Shown: positions 15,702 through 24,211 of the stretch, piece after piece
How the letters are laid out: each line of letters begins with the position of its first letter
How positions within the stretch are numbered: position 1 is the first letter of the stretch
Origin: Streptomyces sp. NBC_00663
GTDB lineage: Bacteria > Actinomycetota > Actinomycetes > Streptomycetales > Streptomycetaceae
Direction of reading: 5' to 3'
Length of the DNA: 64,000 nucleotides
Assembly (NCBI RefSeq): GCF_036226885.1
Contig: NZ_CP109027.1
Coordinates: 6,076,001-6,140,000, forward strand
Notes under the pieces: generated by a model
What the model saw: only the letters and a program-made list of their open reading frames with translations
Database searches by the model: none
Told to the model about the DNA's origin: nothing
Position numbers and translations under genes: made by a program

Positions 15702-16079
15702 CTACGCCGGGTCGGCGAGCCCCTTCTCCGCCGCGCCCTCGGCCGTCCCACGCATCAGGTCCCGCCCGAACTCGACCATCTTCTTGGCATAGTCCTCGGT
15801 CCACTCGGCCCGCTCCGCGATGTCCGCCGGCGTCAGCCGGTCGAACCGCCGGGGGTCGGCCAGCTGGGCCGCCGCCATCGCCTGGAACTCCACGGCACGG
15901 TCCGTCGCGGCACGGAAGGCCTGCGTCAGCTCCGTCGCCCGGGCCAGCAGTGCCCTGGGGTCGTCGATGGACTCCAGGTCGAAGAAGTGCTCCGGGTCGG
16001 CGGCCGCCTGCGCGGGCTCGAAGAGCAGGGGCGCGGGGCGTAGCCGCGGTTCGTTCCGACGCGGCGTGGGCTCCGCCAT
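15702..16079 (-). CDS. Hypothetical protein, helical
   Basis: This 125-residue protein (MAEPTPRRNEPRLRPAPLLF) has a strong AGGAGGAG ribosome binding site. After a proline-rich start it is mostly predicted helix, with a phasin-like run (LLARATELTQAFRAATDRAV, then EWTEDYAKKMVEFGRDLM). No catalytic motif or membrane segment is seen. Similarity to phasins or granule proteins is only a visual impression. Function unknown. Confidence 0.6.
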   Translation of the reverse strand: MAEPTPRRNEPRLRPAPLLFEPAQAAADPEHFFDLESIDDPRALLARATELTQAFRAATDRAVEFQAMAAAQLADPRRFDRLTPADIAERAEWTEDYAKKMVEFGRDLMRGTAEGAAEKGLADPA

Positions 16080-16189
16080 GTCTTCTCCTCCTCGTACGTC
16101 GCTGATGCCACCTCCGTCGGGGAAGCGGACCACCGTCCATTGTCGCGCGACCGCGCAAGGGCCCCGTAAGGACGGGTGAATCCCCCAGG

Positions 16190-17542
16190 TCAGGGCTGCC
16201 AGACCACCCGGTGTTCGGCCAGATGTGCCAGCACCGCGTGGTTGGCCTCCCAGCCGTCCGGGAACTTCACCACCGTGCCCAGCTGCACCGGCTCTGTCGA
16301 CGGGTAGTCGTCCAGGAGCTCGCCCACGCCCGCCCGGCAGACCACGATGCACGCGTGCCGGTGGCGGGAGGCGAGGACGCAGAGGCGGCCCGTCTCCAGG
16401 TGGAACGCCGTGGCGTCCGGGCGGCCCGACAGCGGGTGCAGGACGACCGTGACGTCGTACTCCCGGCCCTGGAGACGGTTCGCCGTGTCGACGGTGACGT
16501 CCGTGACGCCCAGGTCGGTGAGGGCCGCGCGGACCGCTGCCGCCTGGTCGCGGTGGGCCGTGCCGACGGCGATGCGGTCGGCGGTGAGGGGGGCGGGGTC
16601 GGGGGAGCGTTCTGAGGTGGCCGCGCCTCCCCGGTCCAGCAGGCGGCGGACCAGCGTCGCCACCGCCCGGACCGCCTCCGTGTCCGTGCGCGGGGTGTGC
16701 CGGGCGGGCAGCTCCAGCAGGCCCCAGCCGGACTCCGCCGCCTCGTCGATGACCCGGTCGGGGCCCGAGCCGTCCGAGGGGACCGCGAAGGACAGGGCGC
16801 GGTCGCCGTGGTCGGTGCCGCTGCGGAACTGGGTGTACGGGTAGAACGCCGCCGAGACCAGCGGGGCCGCGGACGCCGGGAGCCGCCAGGACACCGGGAG
16901 GCGGTGCTGGGGGAGGGTCGGGTTGTGGGCGAGGAGGGTCGTGACGGCTGATGCCGAGGGGTCGTACGACAGGCCCGCCCACTGCTCGCTGCCCACGATC
17001 GCGAACGGGTCCAGCTGGCCCGGGTCGCCCACGAACAGCGCCCGCTGGAACAGGCCCGCGACGGCGAGCAGGGAGTCCGAGCGCATTTGGTAGGCCTCGT
17101 CGACGATCGCGTGCTCCCACGGCTCGTCCACCTTGACGTGGGCCCACTTGGCGGCCGTGGAGATCGTGACCGGGAGACCGGCGAGGTCCGTCGCCTTCGC
17201 CGACTTCCGTACGTTCGCCAGCTCGTCCAGCGCCTTGTCGTACGCGTCGGCGTCACTGCTGTGCAGCCGGCCCACCGGCAGCTCTGGGTTCTTCTCGGCG
17301 AGCCGCAGGACCAGGTCGTCCACCTGCGCGTTGGTCTGCGCGACGACCATCAGCGGGCGCCCGGCGTCGGCCAGTTCGAGGGCCGCGCGGACGACCAGCG
17401 TGGACTTGCCGGCGCCGGGCGGGGAGTCGACGACCACACCGCGCGCGTCGCCGTGCAGGGTGTCGCGGAGGATCGCGTCGGTGGCCCGGCCGGCAGCCGC
17501 ACCGGGGTCGAAGCGGCCGGAGAGGTCGGAGACGGTGGTCAC
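16190..17542 (-). CDS. SF1 helicase, Upf1/Dna2-like
   Basis: This 450-residue ATPase has the Upf1-like SF1B order: Walker A PPGAGKST (about 41-48), Walker B AIVDEAYQM, motif III FVGDPGQLDPF, SWRLP, then motif V VDTANRLQGREYDVTVV and a variant motif VI LASRHRHACIV. It should translocate on or unwind nucleic acid. It overlaps the preceding gene by 4 bp (ATGA). With that gene and the upstream Fe-S-type nuclease it forms one operon that reads like a Dna2 protein cut into parts. It has no N-terminal stalk of its own; the preceding protein may supply it. Confidence 0.8.
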   Translation of the reverse strand: MTTVSDLSGRFDPGAAAGRATDAILRDTLHGDARGVVVDSPPGAGKSTLVVRAALELADAGRPLMVVAQTNAQVDDLVLRLAEKNPELPVGRLHSSDADAYDKALDELANVRKSAKATDLAGLPVTISTAAKWAHVKVDEPWEHAIVDEAYQMRSDSLLAVAGLFQRALFVGDPGQLDPFAIVGSEQWAGLSYDPSASAVTTLLAHNPTLPQHRLPVSWRLPASAAPLVSAAFYPYTQFRSGTDHGDRALSFAVPSDGSGPDRVIDEAAESGWGLLELPARHTPRTDTEAVRAVATLVRRLLDRGGAATSERSPDPAPLTADRIAVGTAHRDQAAAVRAALTDLGVTDVTVDTANRLQGREYDVTVVLHPLSGRPDATAFHLETGRLCVLASRHRHACIVVCRAGVGELLDDYPSTEPVQLGTVVKFPDGWEANHAVLAHLAEHRVVWQP

Positions 17543-19131
17543 AGGACGTCCTCCGTGGTCAGGGGATCGGCGGCCTCCTGGACGGCCTCACCGGGCGGCC
17601 CGCCGTGCGTCCAGGGCGTGTTCTCCGGGTCGGGGAGCTTCGCGCCGCCCCGCTGCTCGTGCTCGAAGAGGGTGAAGCAGAGCCGGTCGCCCTTCTCGGG
17701 GACCGACCCCGCCTCGGGCTCCTTGCCGCGGCCCATCTTGTCGAGGACGCGGAGCACGACCAGGGCGCCCTCGTCCTCGTAGCCCACGAACTCGGCCGAC
17801 TGCGGCTTGCCGCCCAGCGAGCGGTAGACCTTCACGCGCTCCCCGAGATGCGGCCGGTCGTCCGTGCGCAGCGTCACGAGCGGGCGCGGGCTGGGACGCT
17901 TGCCCTCGCTGTACGTCATGACGACATCCGTGACCTCACCCGCGAACGCCTCCCCGGACAGCCGCCGTCCCGCCATCACCAGCGGGTCGTCGAGGGCCTC
18001 CTGCGCCTCCAGGCGGGCCTGCTCGCGCTCGCGCGTGGCGAGCTTGTTGGCGGCGGTCACCGCGTCGTCGCGGCGCGGCTGCGGGGGCTCGCCCGCGGTG
18101 ATCCGGTCGCGGTGGGACGTGAACGACCAGCGGTCGCGGGTCCAGCGCTCCTCCACGCGCGCGCCCTCGGGCAGTTCCCGCAGGAGGTCCAGGCCGCGCC
18201 ACACCGCGTCCCAGGTGGGACGGGTCCGGCTCTCGACGAGATCCCTGATCGCGCGCTCGGCGGCGGTCAGCTCACCGAGCCGGTCGTCCGCCTCCAGGCC
18301 GTCCTCGGCGGCGGCGAGCGCCGTACGCGCGCGGTTGTAGCGCTCGATGGCGGGGGCGAGCAGCTTGTTGTCGAACGCCGGGTCGGTGGCCGGGCCGGCC
18401 GGCGGATGCAGCAGCTGGCCCTTGGCGTCCCGGGCGAGCTCGGCGGCGAGGGCCGCCTCGGCGCCGGTCGCGCCCTCCGGGGGGTCGATCCAGGCCAGCA
18501 GTGCGCCCAGATGCTGGTCCTCCAGGGTGGACTGGCCGGTCGCCCAGTGCCGCGACAGCAGCTCCGTCGCGGCCAGCAGCAGGGAGGCGCCGGGGACGCG
18601 GGCCCGCTCCCCGAAGTGGGTCAGCCACCGGCCCAGCAACGGCACGCGCGGGGGCGCCGGGTGCGGGGCCTCCGGGTCCTGCTCGGCCGTACGGCGAAAG
18701 CGCATGGAGCGCCCGAGCAGCCGCACGAAGTCGACGCCCGCGCGGCTCGGCACGATCAGCTGCGGGGCGTCCGCGCACAGCTCGACCTCGACCTTGACCC
18801 GCTTGCCGGTCTCCGGGTCGGTCTCGCTGCGCTCGGCGGCCTCCACGGCCTCGGCGTACCCGTCGACGTACGGCAGGACCACGTCCGCCAGCTCCGCCAG
18901 GAACTGGAACCTGAGGTCACGGTCGCGCGGCTGCGGTACGACGAGCAGGCGCGGCGTGTCCCGGTCGGTGCCGACGAGCGCGCCGAGCGGGGCACCGGCC
19001 TCACCGGCGGTGGTGAGCGGGACGAGGACCAGGGGGCGGTCGGCCAGATGCCGGTGGCGGACGGTCGCGGCGGGCTGCGCGCGGCCGGTGCTGACGGCTT
19101 CCAGGCGGGCGAGGGTGGCGATCAGCGACAT
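17539..19131 (-). CDS. Middle protein of the nuclease-helicase operon
   Basis: This 530-residue protein (MSLIATLARLEAVSTGR) is not a family I recognise. The C-terminal part, about 400-510 (GEVTDVVMTYSEGKRP, VTLRTDDRPHLGERVKVYRS, VGYEDEGALVVLRVLDK), looks like a small beta-barrel such as the stalk domain preceding the motor of Upf1-like helicases; this is inference. It overlaps both partners: 10 bp with the nuclease gene and 4 bp with the helicase gene, so the three products should be made together and may form one complex. No catalytic motif is evident. Confidence 0.6.
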   Translation of the reverse strand: MSLIATLARLEAVSTGRAQPAATVRHRHLADRPLVLVPLTTAGEAGAPLGALVGTDRDTPRLLVVPQPRDRDLRFQFLAELADVVLPYVDGYAEAVEAAERSETDPETGKRVKVEVELCADAPQLIVPSRAGVDFVRLLGRSMRFRRTAEQDPEAPHPAPPRVPLLGRWLTHFGERARVPGASLLLAATELLSRHWATGQSTLEDQHLGALLAWIDPPEGATGAEAALAAELARDAKGQLLHPPAGPATDPAFDNKLLAPAIERYNRARTALAAAEDGLEADDRLGELTAAERAIRDLVESRTRPTWDAVWRGLDLLRELPEGARVEERWTRDRWSFTSHRDRITAGEPPQPRRDDAVTAANKLATREREQARLEAQEALDDPLVMAGRRLSGEAFAGEVTDVVMTYSEGKRPSPRPLVTLRTDDRPHLGERVKVYRSLGGKPQSAEFVGYEDEGALVVLRVLDKMGRGKEPEAGSVPEKGDRLCFTLFEHEQRGGAKLPDPENTPWTHGGPPGEAVQEAADPLTTEDVL

Positions 19132-20312
19132 GCGGCGGCTCCCAGTGCCTCCGCGCGGAGGGCGGCAGCCTTGCGCAGGGCGGCGACGGTCGGATCGTCC
19201 GGGTCGCCGGCCTCCCCGCGGGCCGCCGCCAGAACGTCCGGGACGGTGGTCAGAGCGCCCAGCTCGGCCCGGACGGACCGGCCCAGGGACGTCACCGCGC
19301 CCGCCGCGCGGGAGCGGTCGCGGCAGTGGAAGGCCAGCTCGCACGCGGCCAGGCACTCCGGCGCATACGTCGCCGGGACCGACTCCACGGCGGCCGTCAG
19401 CTCCTCGGCGGGCCGGCCGGGGTCGAAGCAGGTGCCCTCCGGGAGCGTGTCGGCGATGTCCTGGACGCGGGTGAGGCGCGCCAGTTGGCGGCCGGTGACC
19501 GCGCGCTGCTTGCGGACGTCGACCGCGGAGGCGGTGGGCAGGTTGGAGAAGTCCTTGGGGCAGACGAGGAGGATGGTGTGGCGCACCTCGGGGGCGGCGG
19601 CGTCCTCGGTCGTGAGGCGGGCCGCGACCTCCTCCAGCGCCAGTACGTACACCGCCGCCTGCCGGGCCGCCGCGCCGACCTTCGCCGGGTCCGCCGAGCC
19701 GTCCAGCAGCGGGAAGGACTTGATCTCGACGACCGTCCAGCTGCCGTCCGGGTGCACCACCACCGCGTCCGGCTCCAGGAAGGCGGGGGAGCCCGCGACG
19801 TCCAGGGCGAGCATCGGGTGGTCGAGCAGGGTCCACTCGCCGCGCGCCTCGCCGGCCTCGCGCAGGGCCAGCGCGGTGCGGGCGGTACGGCCCTCGGGGC
19901 CGATCGCGGTGAGCTCGGGCACCCGCGCGTGGGCGGGAGGTTCGGCGGCGGGGTCCAGCTTCTCGTGCGCCAGCCGCAGCAGTTCGGCGCCGCCGTCGGC
20001 CTTGACCTTCGCCTCGAAGGCATTGCCCCGGGTCAGCGCGAACTGCGACTGGCCGAACGCCGAGGGGGAGCCCAGCGCGCTCGCCAGCGTCGCCTTGTTC
20101 ACCCCGGCGCCGTCGAGGATCGCCCGCCGTCTGCAACCGGGGTTGGCGGCGAGGGCGGCCAGGGCGCGGGCATCCAGCGCCTTGGCCGGTACGTCGGGAC
20201 CGCGCAGCTCAGCGAGCTGCTGCCGGAGCGCCGTCCCCCGCGTCCGTGGGAGAGGCACTCGGCTCGGTTCCCGCTCCGACCCGTGACTCGCGCTGCCGTG
20301 GAAATCGCTCAC
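19122..20312 (-). CDS. PD-(D/E)XK nuclease with Fe-S type cysteines
   Basis: This 396-residue protein has the RecB/Cas4/Dna2 nuclease pattern. Asp182 (EPDAVV) and Glu196-x-Lys198 (VVEIKSF) form the PD-(D/E)XK core, and Gln218-x3-Tyr222 is the QxxxY motif. Cys60 (NPGCRRR) together with Cys320-x3-Cys324-x5-Cys330 matches the split four-cysteine layout that holds a 4Fe-4S cluster in AddB, Cas4 and Dna2. It probably cuts single-stranded DNA ends. GTG 20312 gives the full N-terminus but overlaps the upstream PAP2 gene by 104 bp; GTG 20258 is an alternative. Confidence 0.75.
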   Translation of the reverse strand: MSDFHGSASHGSEREPSRVPLPRTRGTALRQQLAELRGPDVPAKALDARALAALAANPGCRRRAILDGAGVNKATLASALGSPSAFGQSQFALTRGNAFEAKVKADGGAELLRLAHEKLDPAAEPPAHARVPELTAIGPEGRTARTALALREAGEARGEWTLLDHPMLALDVAGSPAFLEPDAVVVHPDGSWTVVEIKSFPLLDGSADPAKVGAAARQAAVYVLALEEVAARLTTEDAAAPEVRHTILLVCPKDFSNLPTASAVDVRKQRAVTGRQLARLTRVQDIADTLPEGTCFDPGRPAEELTAAVESVPATYAPECLAACELAFHCRDRSRAAGAVTSLGRSVRAELGALTTVPDVLAAARGEAGDPDDPTVAALRKAAALRAEALGAAACR

Positions 20313-21162
20313 CCGCGGAAGTCTGGCATCCGCCACTGACAATTGAGGCCTGTGCGGCACCGGTGCCCGCCGTGACGGGCGTGAGGGCCGTCGCCACACG
20401 CCCCCTGACCCCCTCCGCGGTCCGCAGCACGAGCGGCGCCAGCAGCAGCCCGACGCCCATGACGGCGGCGCCCGCGACGGCGTCGAGGAAGTAGTGGTTG
20501 GCGGTGCCCATGACCACGATCGTGGTGATCAGCGGGTAGGCGACACCGGCGGCCTTGGTGATACGCGTCCCGCCGTAGCGCCACAGCATGACCCCGCACC
20601 ACAGCGCCCAGCCCACATGCAGACTGGGCATGGCCGCGTACTGGTTCGTCATTCCGCCCATGCCACGCGGCGCGCTCGCCTCGCCGCCCCACCAGCCGTA
20701 CGAGCTGTACTGGGCCATCGTGTCGACGAAGCCGTGGCCCTCGGAGAGGAGGCGGGGCGGACAGGTGGGCAGCAGGGTGAAGCCGATCAGCCCGATGAAC
20801 GTGGACGTCATCAGCCAGGTGCGGGCGGCGCGGTAGCGCACGGCGTGCGAACGGAACAGCCAGATCAGGATCACCGGGGTGATCAGGTAGTGCAGCGACG
20901 CGTACCAGAAGTCGGCCGGTACGCCGAGCCAGGCCTCGCGGGTGAACAGCCGGTTGAGCGGGTGCTCCGCGTTGATACGGAGGAACTTCTCCACGCGCAG
21001 GATCGTCAGGCCGTGGTCGACGGCGCTGGTGACATCACCCCGGGCCAGGAGCCGCCCCGCCGAGTAGCAGGCGTACACCAGGAGGATCAGCGGAAGCTCG
21101 GTCCACCAGCGCAGCCGGGTACGCGGGGCCGTCTCGCTGCCCGGTGTCTCGGCGTGCGGCAT
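20209..21162 (-). CDS. PAP2-family membrane enzyme
   Basis: This 317-residue multi-span membrane protein has the PAP2/inositol-phosphotransferase motif pair: MPSLHVGW and GTANHYFLDAVAG carry the catalytic His and Asp residues. Helices include WTELPLILLVYACYSAGRLL and YLITPVILIWLF. Family members dephosphorylate or transfer lipid or polyol phosphate head groups at the membrane. It starts at ATG 21162. The C-terminal 35 residues are low-complexity and overlap the nuclease start on the same strand. The substrate is unknown. Confidence 0.8.
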   Translation of the reverse strand: MPHAETPGSETAPRTRLRWWTELPLILLVYACYSAGRLLARGDVTSAVDHGLTILRVEKFLRINAEHPLNRLFTREAWLGVPADFWYASLHYLITPVILIWLFRSHAVRYRAARTWLMTSTFIGLIGFTLLPTCPPRLLSEGHGFVDTMAQYSSYGWWGGEASAPRGMGGMTNQYAAMPSLHVGWALWCGVMLWRYGGTRITKAAGVAYPLITTIVVMGTANHYFLDAVAGAAVMGVGLLLAPLVLRTAEGVRGRVATALTPVTAGTGAAQASIVSGGCQTSAGERFPRQRESRVGAGTEPSASPTDAGDGAPAAAR

Positions 21163-21353
21163 CCGATCGCCTCCCCCTTCTCGTTGCGGCGTCCGGTTGC
21201 CCGGTCTTACCACTTTACGGTGTATGTGCTCGCCCCCGCGCAGGGGGCCCCGGCCCTCTAGGACGCAGAGATCGACCGACGGGTTGCCCTCGGACAGGGT
21301 GCGCGATGATGGGTGGGGCCCGCCCGGTTTTTTCTCGAAAGGTTCGTCACCTC

Positions 21354-21950
21354 ATGGCACCGCGCATCCTGCTCGCCCGGCACGGACAGACCGAATGGTC
21401 ACTGGTGGGCAAACATACGGGCCGGACGGACGTGCCGCTCCTGGAGGAGGGTCGGCGCGGCGCGAAACTCCTCGGCGAGCGCCTGCACCGGCCGCCGCTG
21501 GACGGCCTCCCCGGCGTCGAGGTGCGCACCAGCCCGCTGGCACGCGCGCGTGAGACCTGCGAACTCGCCGGGTTCGGCGAGCGCGCGACCGAGTGGGACG
21601 CGCTGATGGAATGGCACTACGGCGCGTACGAGGGCATGACCCCGAACGAGATCCAGGCCGTGAACCCCGGCTGGCTCATCTGGCGCGACGGCGTCCCCGA
21701 GGGTGAGACCCCCGCCGAGGTCACCGCCCGCGCGGACGAGGTGGTGACGTGGGCCCGCGAGGCGGACCGCGACGTCCTGATCTTCGCCCACGGCCACATG
21801 CTCCGCTCCATAGGCGCCCGCTGGCTCGGCCTCCCCCTCGACTTCGCGGCCCGCATCAGACTGAACCCGACGTCCCTGTCGGTCCTGGGCTGGGCGTACG
21901 GAGAACCGGCGATCGAGAGCTGGAACGACACGGGCCACCTGGCGGGGTAG
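21354..21950 (+). CDS. Histidine phosphatase family protein
   Basis: This 198-residue protein has the phosphoglycerate-mutase-like signature LARHGQTEW with the catalytic His, a second His in AHGHMLRS, and the loop RTSPLARARETCEL. It is a small cytoplasmic phosphatase; related proteins dephosphorylate sugar phosphates or are PGM-like. ATG 21354 starts the conserved domain. The gene is divergent from the PAP2 gene. The substrate cannot be read from sequence. Confidence 0.88.
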   Translation: MAPRILLARHGQTEWSLVGKHTGRTDVPLLEEGRRGAKLLGERLHRPPLDGLPGVEVRTSPLARARETCELAGFGERATEWDALMEWHYGAYEGMTPNEIQAVNPGWLIWRDGVPEGETPAEVTARADEVVTWAREADRDVLIFAHGHMLRSIGARWLGLPLDFAARIRLNPTSLSVLGWAYGEPAIESWNDTGHLAG

Positions 21951-21958
21951 CCCGCTCC

Positions 21959-23419
21959 CTACGCCGTACGCGGCAGAGAAGCGTGCCGCTCCAGGAACGT
22001 ACCCACCCCGGCGGCCCGCCGATGAGGCAGCAGCACACGCGTGGTCCCCGCCAGCATCGACTGGATCCGCGACGACTGCACCTGCCCCAGCAGGTCCAGC
22101 ACCCGCATCCCGGCGGCCGCGGCCTCGTCGGGGCGGCCCCCGCGCGCGAGGTCGTCCGCCAGCTCGGCCGTGTACAGCGCGATGTTCCGCGTGAAATGCG
22201 GGTCCTGGAGCTGCGCCGCCCGGTGCGCGTGCCGTGCCGCGCGCGGCCAGTCGCCCAGCGTCGACCAGCACTGCGCCTCAAGGCCCTCCAGCTCGGCCTC
22301 TCCGTAGAAGCTCATCCACTCGGGGTCGGCGTCCGAGGGGCCGCGGTCGAAGAGGGCCTGCGCCCGGGCCAGCGCCTGTTCGCAGCCGGTGCGGTCGGCG
22401 AGCCCCGCCCAGCCGCCCGCCTCCCGCAGCGCGAGCAGCGACATCAGCCGGGCGGACCCCAGCGGACGCCCGACCCGCTGCGCGGCCTGCGCGGCACGCA
22501 CCGCCTCCCGCGGGCGCCCCGCGTCGCGCGCGAGGAACGCCGTGTTGCAGAAGGCGTGCGACTCCAGACCGGCGTCACCGGTCATACGGGCGGTCGCCAG
22601 CGCCTCCGCGTAGTGCGAGCGCGCGTCGTCGAACCGCCCCGAGTCGTGCGCCAGCCAGCCCACCGAGATGGCGAGTTCACCGGCGCCCGAGTGCAGCCGG
22701 TCGGCGGTGGTCTGCCGGGTCGCACCCGCGTCCAGCAGCGCGTAGGCGGCGCGCAGCGGGGTTGCCGCGCGCCGGTACAGGCCGTCCGCGCCGTGCCGGT
22801 CGTCCAGCAGCCGGATCCGTCGTACGGCTTCTTCCAGGGCGTCCGCGTCGGGGGCGCCCGCGCGCCGGACGCGGTGTTCCGCCGCCGCGGCGGCAGTGGG
22901 GGCGGCGAGCCCGATGGTGCCCAGTGAGGCGACGGCCACGGTGGCGCCCCCGCCGGTCATGAATGCGCGACGTAGCACGTCGCTCTCCTCGTAGTTGTCG
23001 TGCGTCTCGTACGGGTTCTGCGTGTCATACGGCTCGTGCGTCCCCCACGTCTCACCCGTCGCGCCACCCGCGGTGTACGCGGGTGTGGTGACGTGCGCCG
23101 GGGGCGCGTCCTCGGTGGGGCGCGCCCCGCGTCCGCGTACGGACGCCCGGGGCGCGAAGCCCAGGTCGGTGAGCGTGCGGCCGGGGAACAAGTGCAGGAA
23201 CACCCGTTCGTACGCGTAGTTGGGGCAGCGGATCTCGCCCGCCTCGACCCGGCCCACATAGCGCGCGTCGCAGCTGACCCGCTCGCCGATCTCGCGCGCG
23301 GCCCGTCGGACCGCCGCGGCGAACTCGGCCGGGGAGCGCTGACCGCGCAACTCCCGGAACGCGAGGTTCGGCCGTGGTGGCCTGGGGGGCTGGGACGAGG
23401 TCACCTTTGACGTCGCCAT
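21959..23419 (-). CDS. HTH/TPR regulator (NsdA-like architecture)
   Basis: This 486-residue protein has a short N-terminal HTH-type part (FAAAVRRAAREIGERVSCDARYVGRVEAGEIRCPNYAYERVF), a variable acidic linker, a hydrophobic stretch (FMTGGGATVAVASLGTIGLA), and a long alpha-helical TPR-like region (for example DDARSHYAEALATARMTG). The plan resembles Streptomyces NsdA-type developmental/antibiotic regulators, but I cannot name it. Start ATG 23419 begins MATSKVT. It ends 8 bp after the convergent histidine phosphatase gene. A small divergent gene starts 281 bp away. Confidence 0.7.
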   Translation of the reverse strand: MATSKVTSSQPPRPPRPNLAFRELRGQRSPAEFAAAVRRAAREIGERVSCDARYVGRVEAGEIRCPNYAYERVFLHLFPGRTLTDLGFAPRASVRGRGARPTEDAPPAHVTTPAYTAGGATGETWGTHEPYDTQNPYETHDNYEESDVLRRAFMTGGGATVAVASLGTIGLAAPTAAAAAEHRVRRAGAPDADALEEAVRRIRLLDDRHGADGLYRRAATPLRAAYALLDAGATRQTTADRLHSGAGELAISVGWLAHDSGRFDDARSHYAEALATARMTGDAGLESHAFCNTAFLARDAGRPREAVRAAQAAQRVGRPLGSARLMSLLALREAGGWAGLADRTGCEQALARAQALFDRGPSDADPEWMSFYGEAELEGLEAQCWSTLGDWPRAARHAHRAAQLQDPHFTRNIALYTAELADDLARGGRPDEAAAAGMRVLDLLGQVQSSRIQSMLAGTTRVLLPHRRAAGVGTFLERHASLPRTA

Positions 23420-23700
23420 GGCCGGGTCCTCTCGTGCGAACCGTCGAACCATGCCGGATCCATGATGAGTTGAGTGGTATGTCACTGTCGTCACCCTGGT
23501 TCCGGCGGGCAAGAACGTACCTGCTGTGTCGGACCCGCCACGCAGTGTTTGGCTACAAACCGGATATCTCATCCACGATCTGCCATGAACTGCCATCCTT
23601 TGCGGCTGACTTCCGCCGTAGCCGTTGACGCCGCCGTGCGTTGGACTCCATGGACCGGGAGCCGCCCGACTCCCGAGCCGCTCGTCCAAGGAGGGGTGCC

Positions 23701-24129
23701 GTGGTGGAGAGCGGGATGGAGACCAGCCGGAGCATCGAGATGTGTGCGCCGCTGACGGAGTTCAGCGAGCCGCCGGTCGCGGAGGTGGGCTGCGACCTCG
23801 TCACGGTGCCGACCCGGCAGGGACTGGAGGCGGTCGACATCCTGCGGCGGGGGGCCGGGGAGGCGGTGGGGCCCGTACTGCACGACGACGGGGGCGACAC
23901 CCTCGGCTTCCTGGTCCCGCCGGGGACGGCCGCCGCGTGGGACGTCCCCGGCAGCACCTGTACGGAGACCGACGGACGGGGACTGCGGCTCAATCCCGAG
24001 CCGCCGGTGGCGGGCTCGGACTGGCTGCTGCCGCCCGGCGAGGCCGACCTGGCCACCGACCCGGCGGTGCTGCGGGCGGCACTGGGGGAGGCGGCCCGGC
24101 TGATCGAGGCGGCGGACGGCTGCCAGTGA
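23701..24129 (+). CDS. Small acidic hypothetical protein
   Basis: This 142-residue protein starts at GTG 23701 after AAGGAGG. A nearby GTG (23704) or ATG (23716) could also be used. The protein (CAPLTEFSEPPVAEVGCDLV, LGFLVPPGTAAAWDVPG, WLLPPGEADLATDP) is cytoplasmic and acidic. Similar small genes commonly sit opposite HTH/TPR regulators in Streptomyces, so the pair may work together. Function unknown. Confidence 0.6.
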   Translation: MVESGMETSRSIEMCAPLTEFSEPPVAEVGCDLVTVPTRQGLEAVDILRRGAGEAVGPVLHDDGGDTLGFLVPPGTAAAWDVPGSTCTETDGRGLRLNPEPPVAGSDWLLPPGEADLATDPAVLRAALGEAARLIEAADGCQ

Positions 24130-24211
24130 CGCCGGTGACGTCCGCCGGCCGGTGATCTACGGTGGCCGGGCTGGGCGAGCCTGACGGAGCGCGGCTTGCG
24201 ACAATGGCCGA

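Noticed and set aside
17605..20286. A very long plus-strand open frame of 893 codons
   Set aside because: It lies opposite the nuclease-helicase operon. GC-rich genes often leave the opposite strand open; no motif supports it.
14978..21162. A mobile genomic island next to tRNA-Lys
   Set aside because: No integrase, transposase or recombinase gene and no flanking direct repeat at the far end were found, and codon use looks like the rest.
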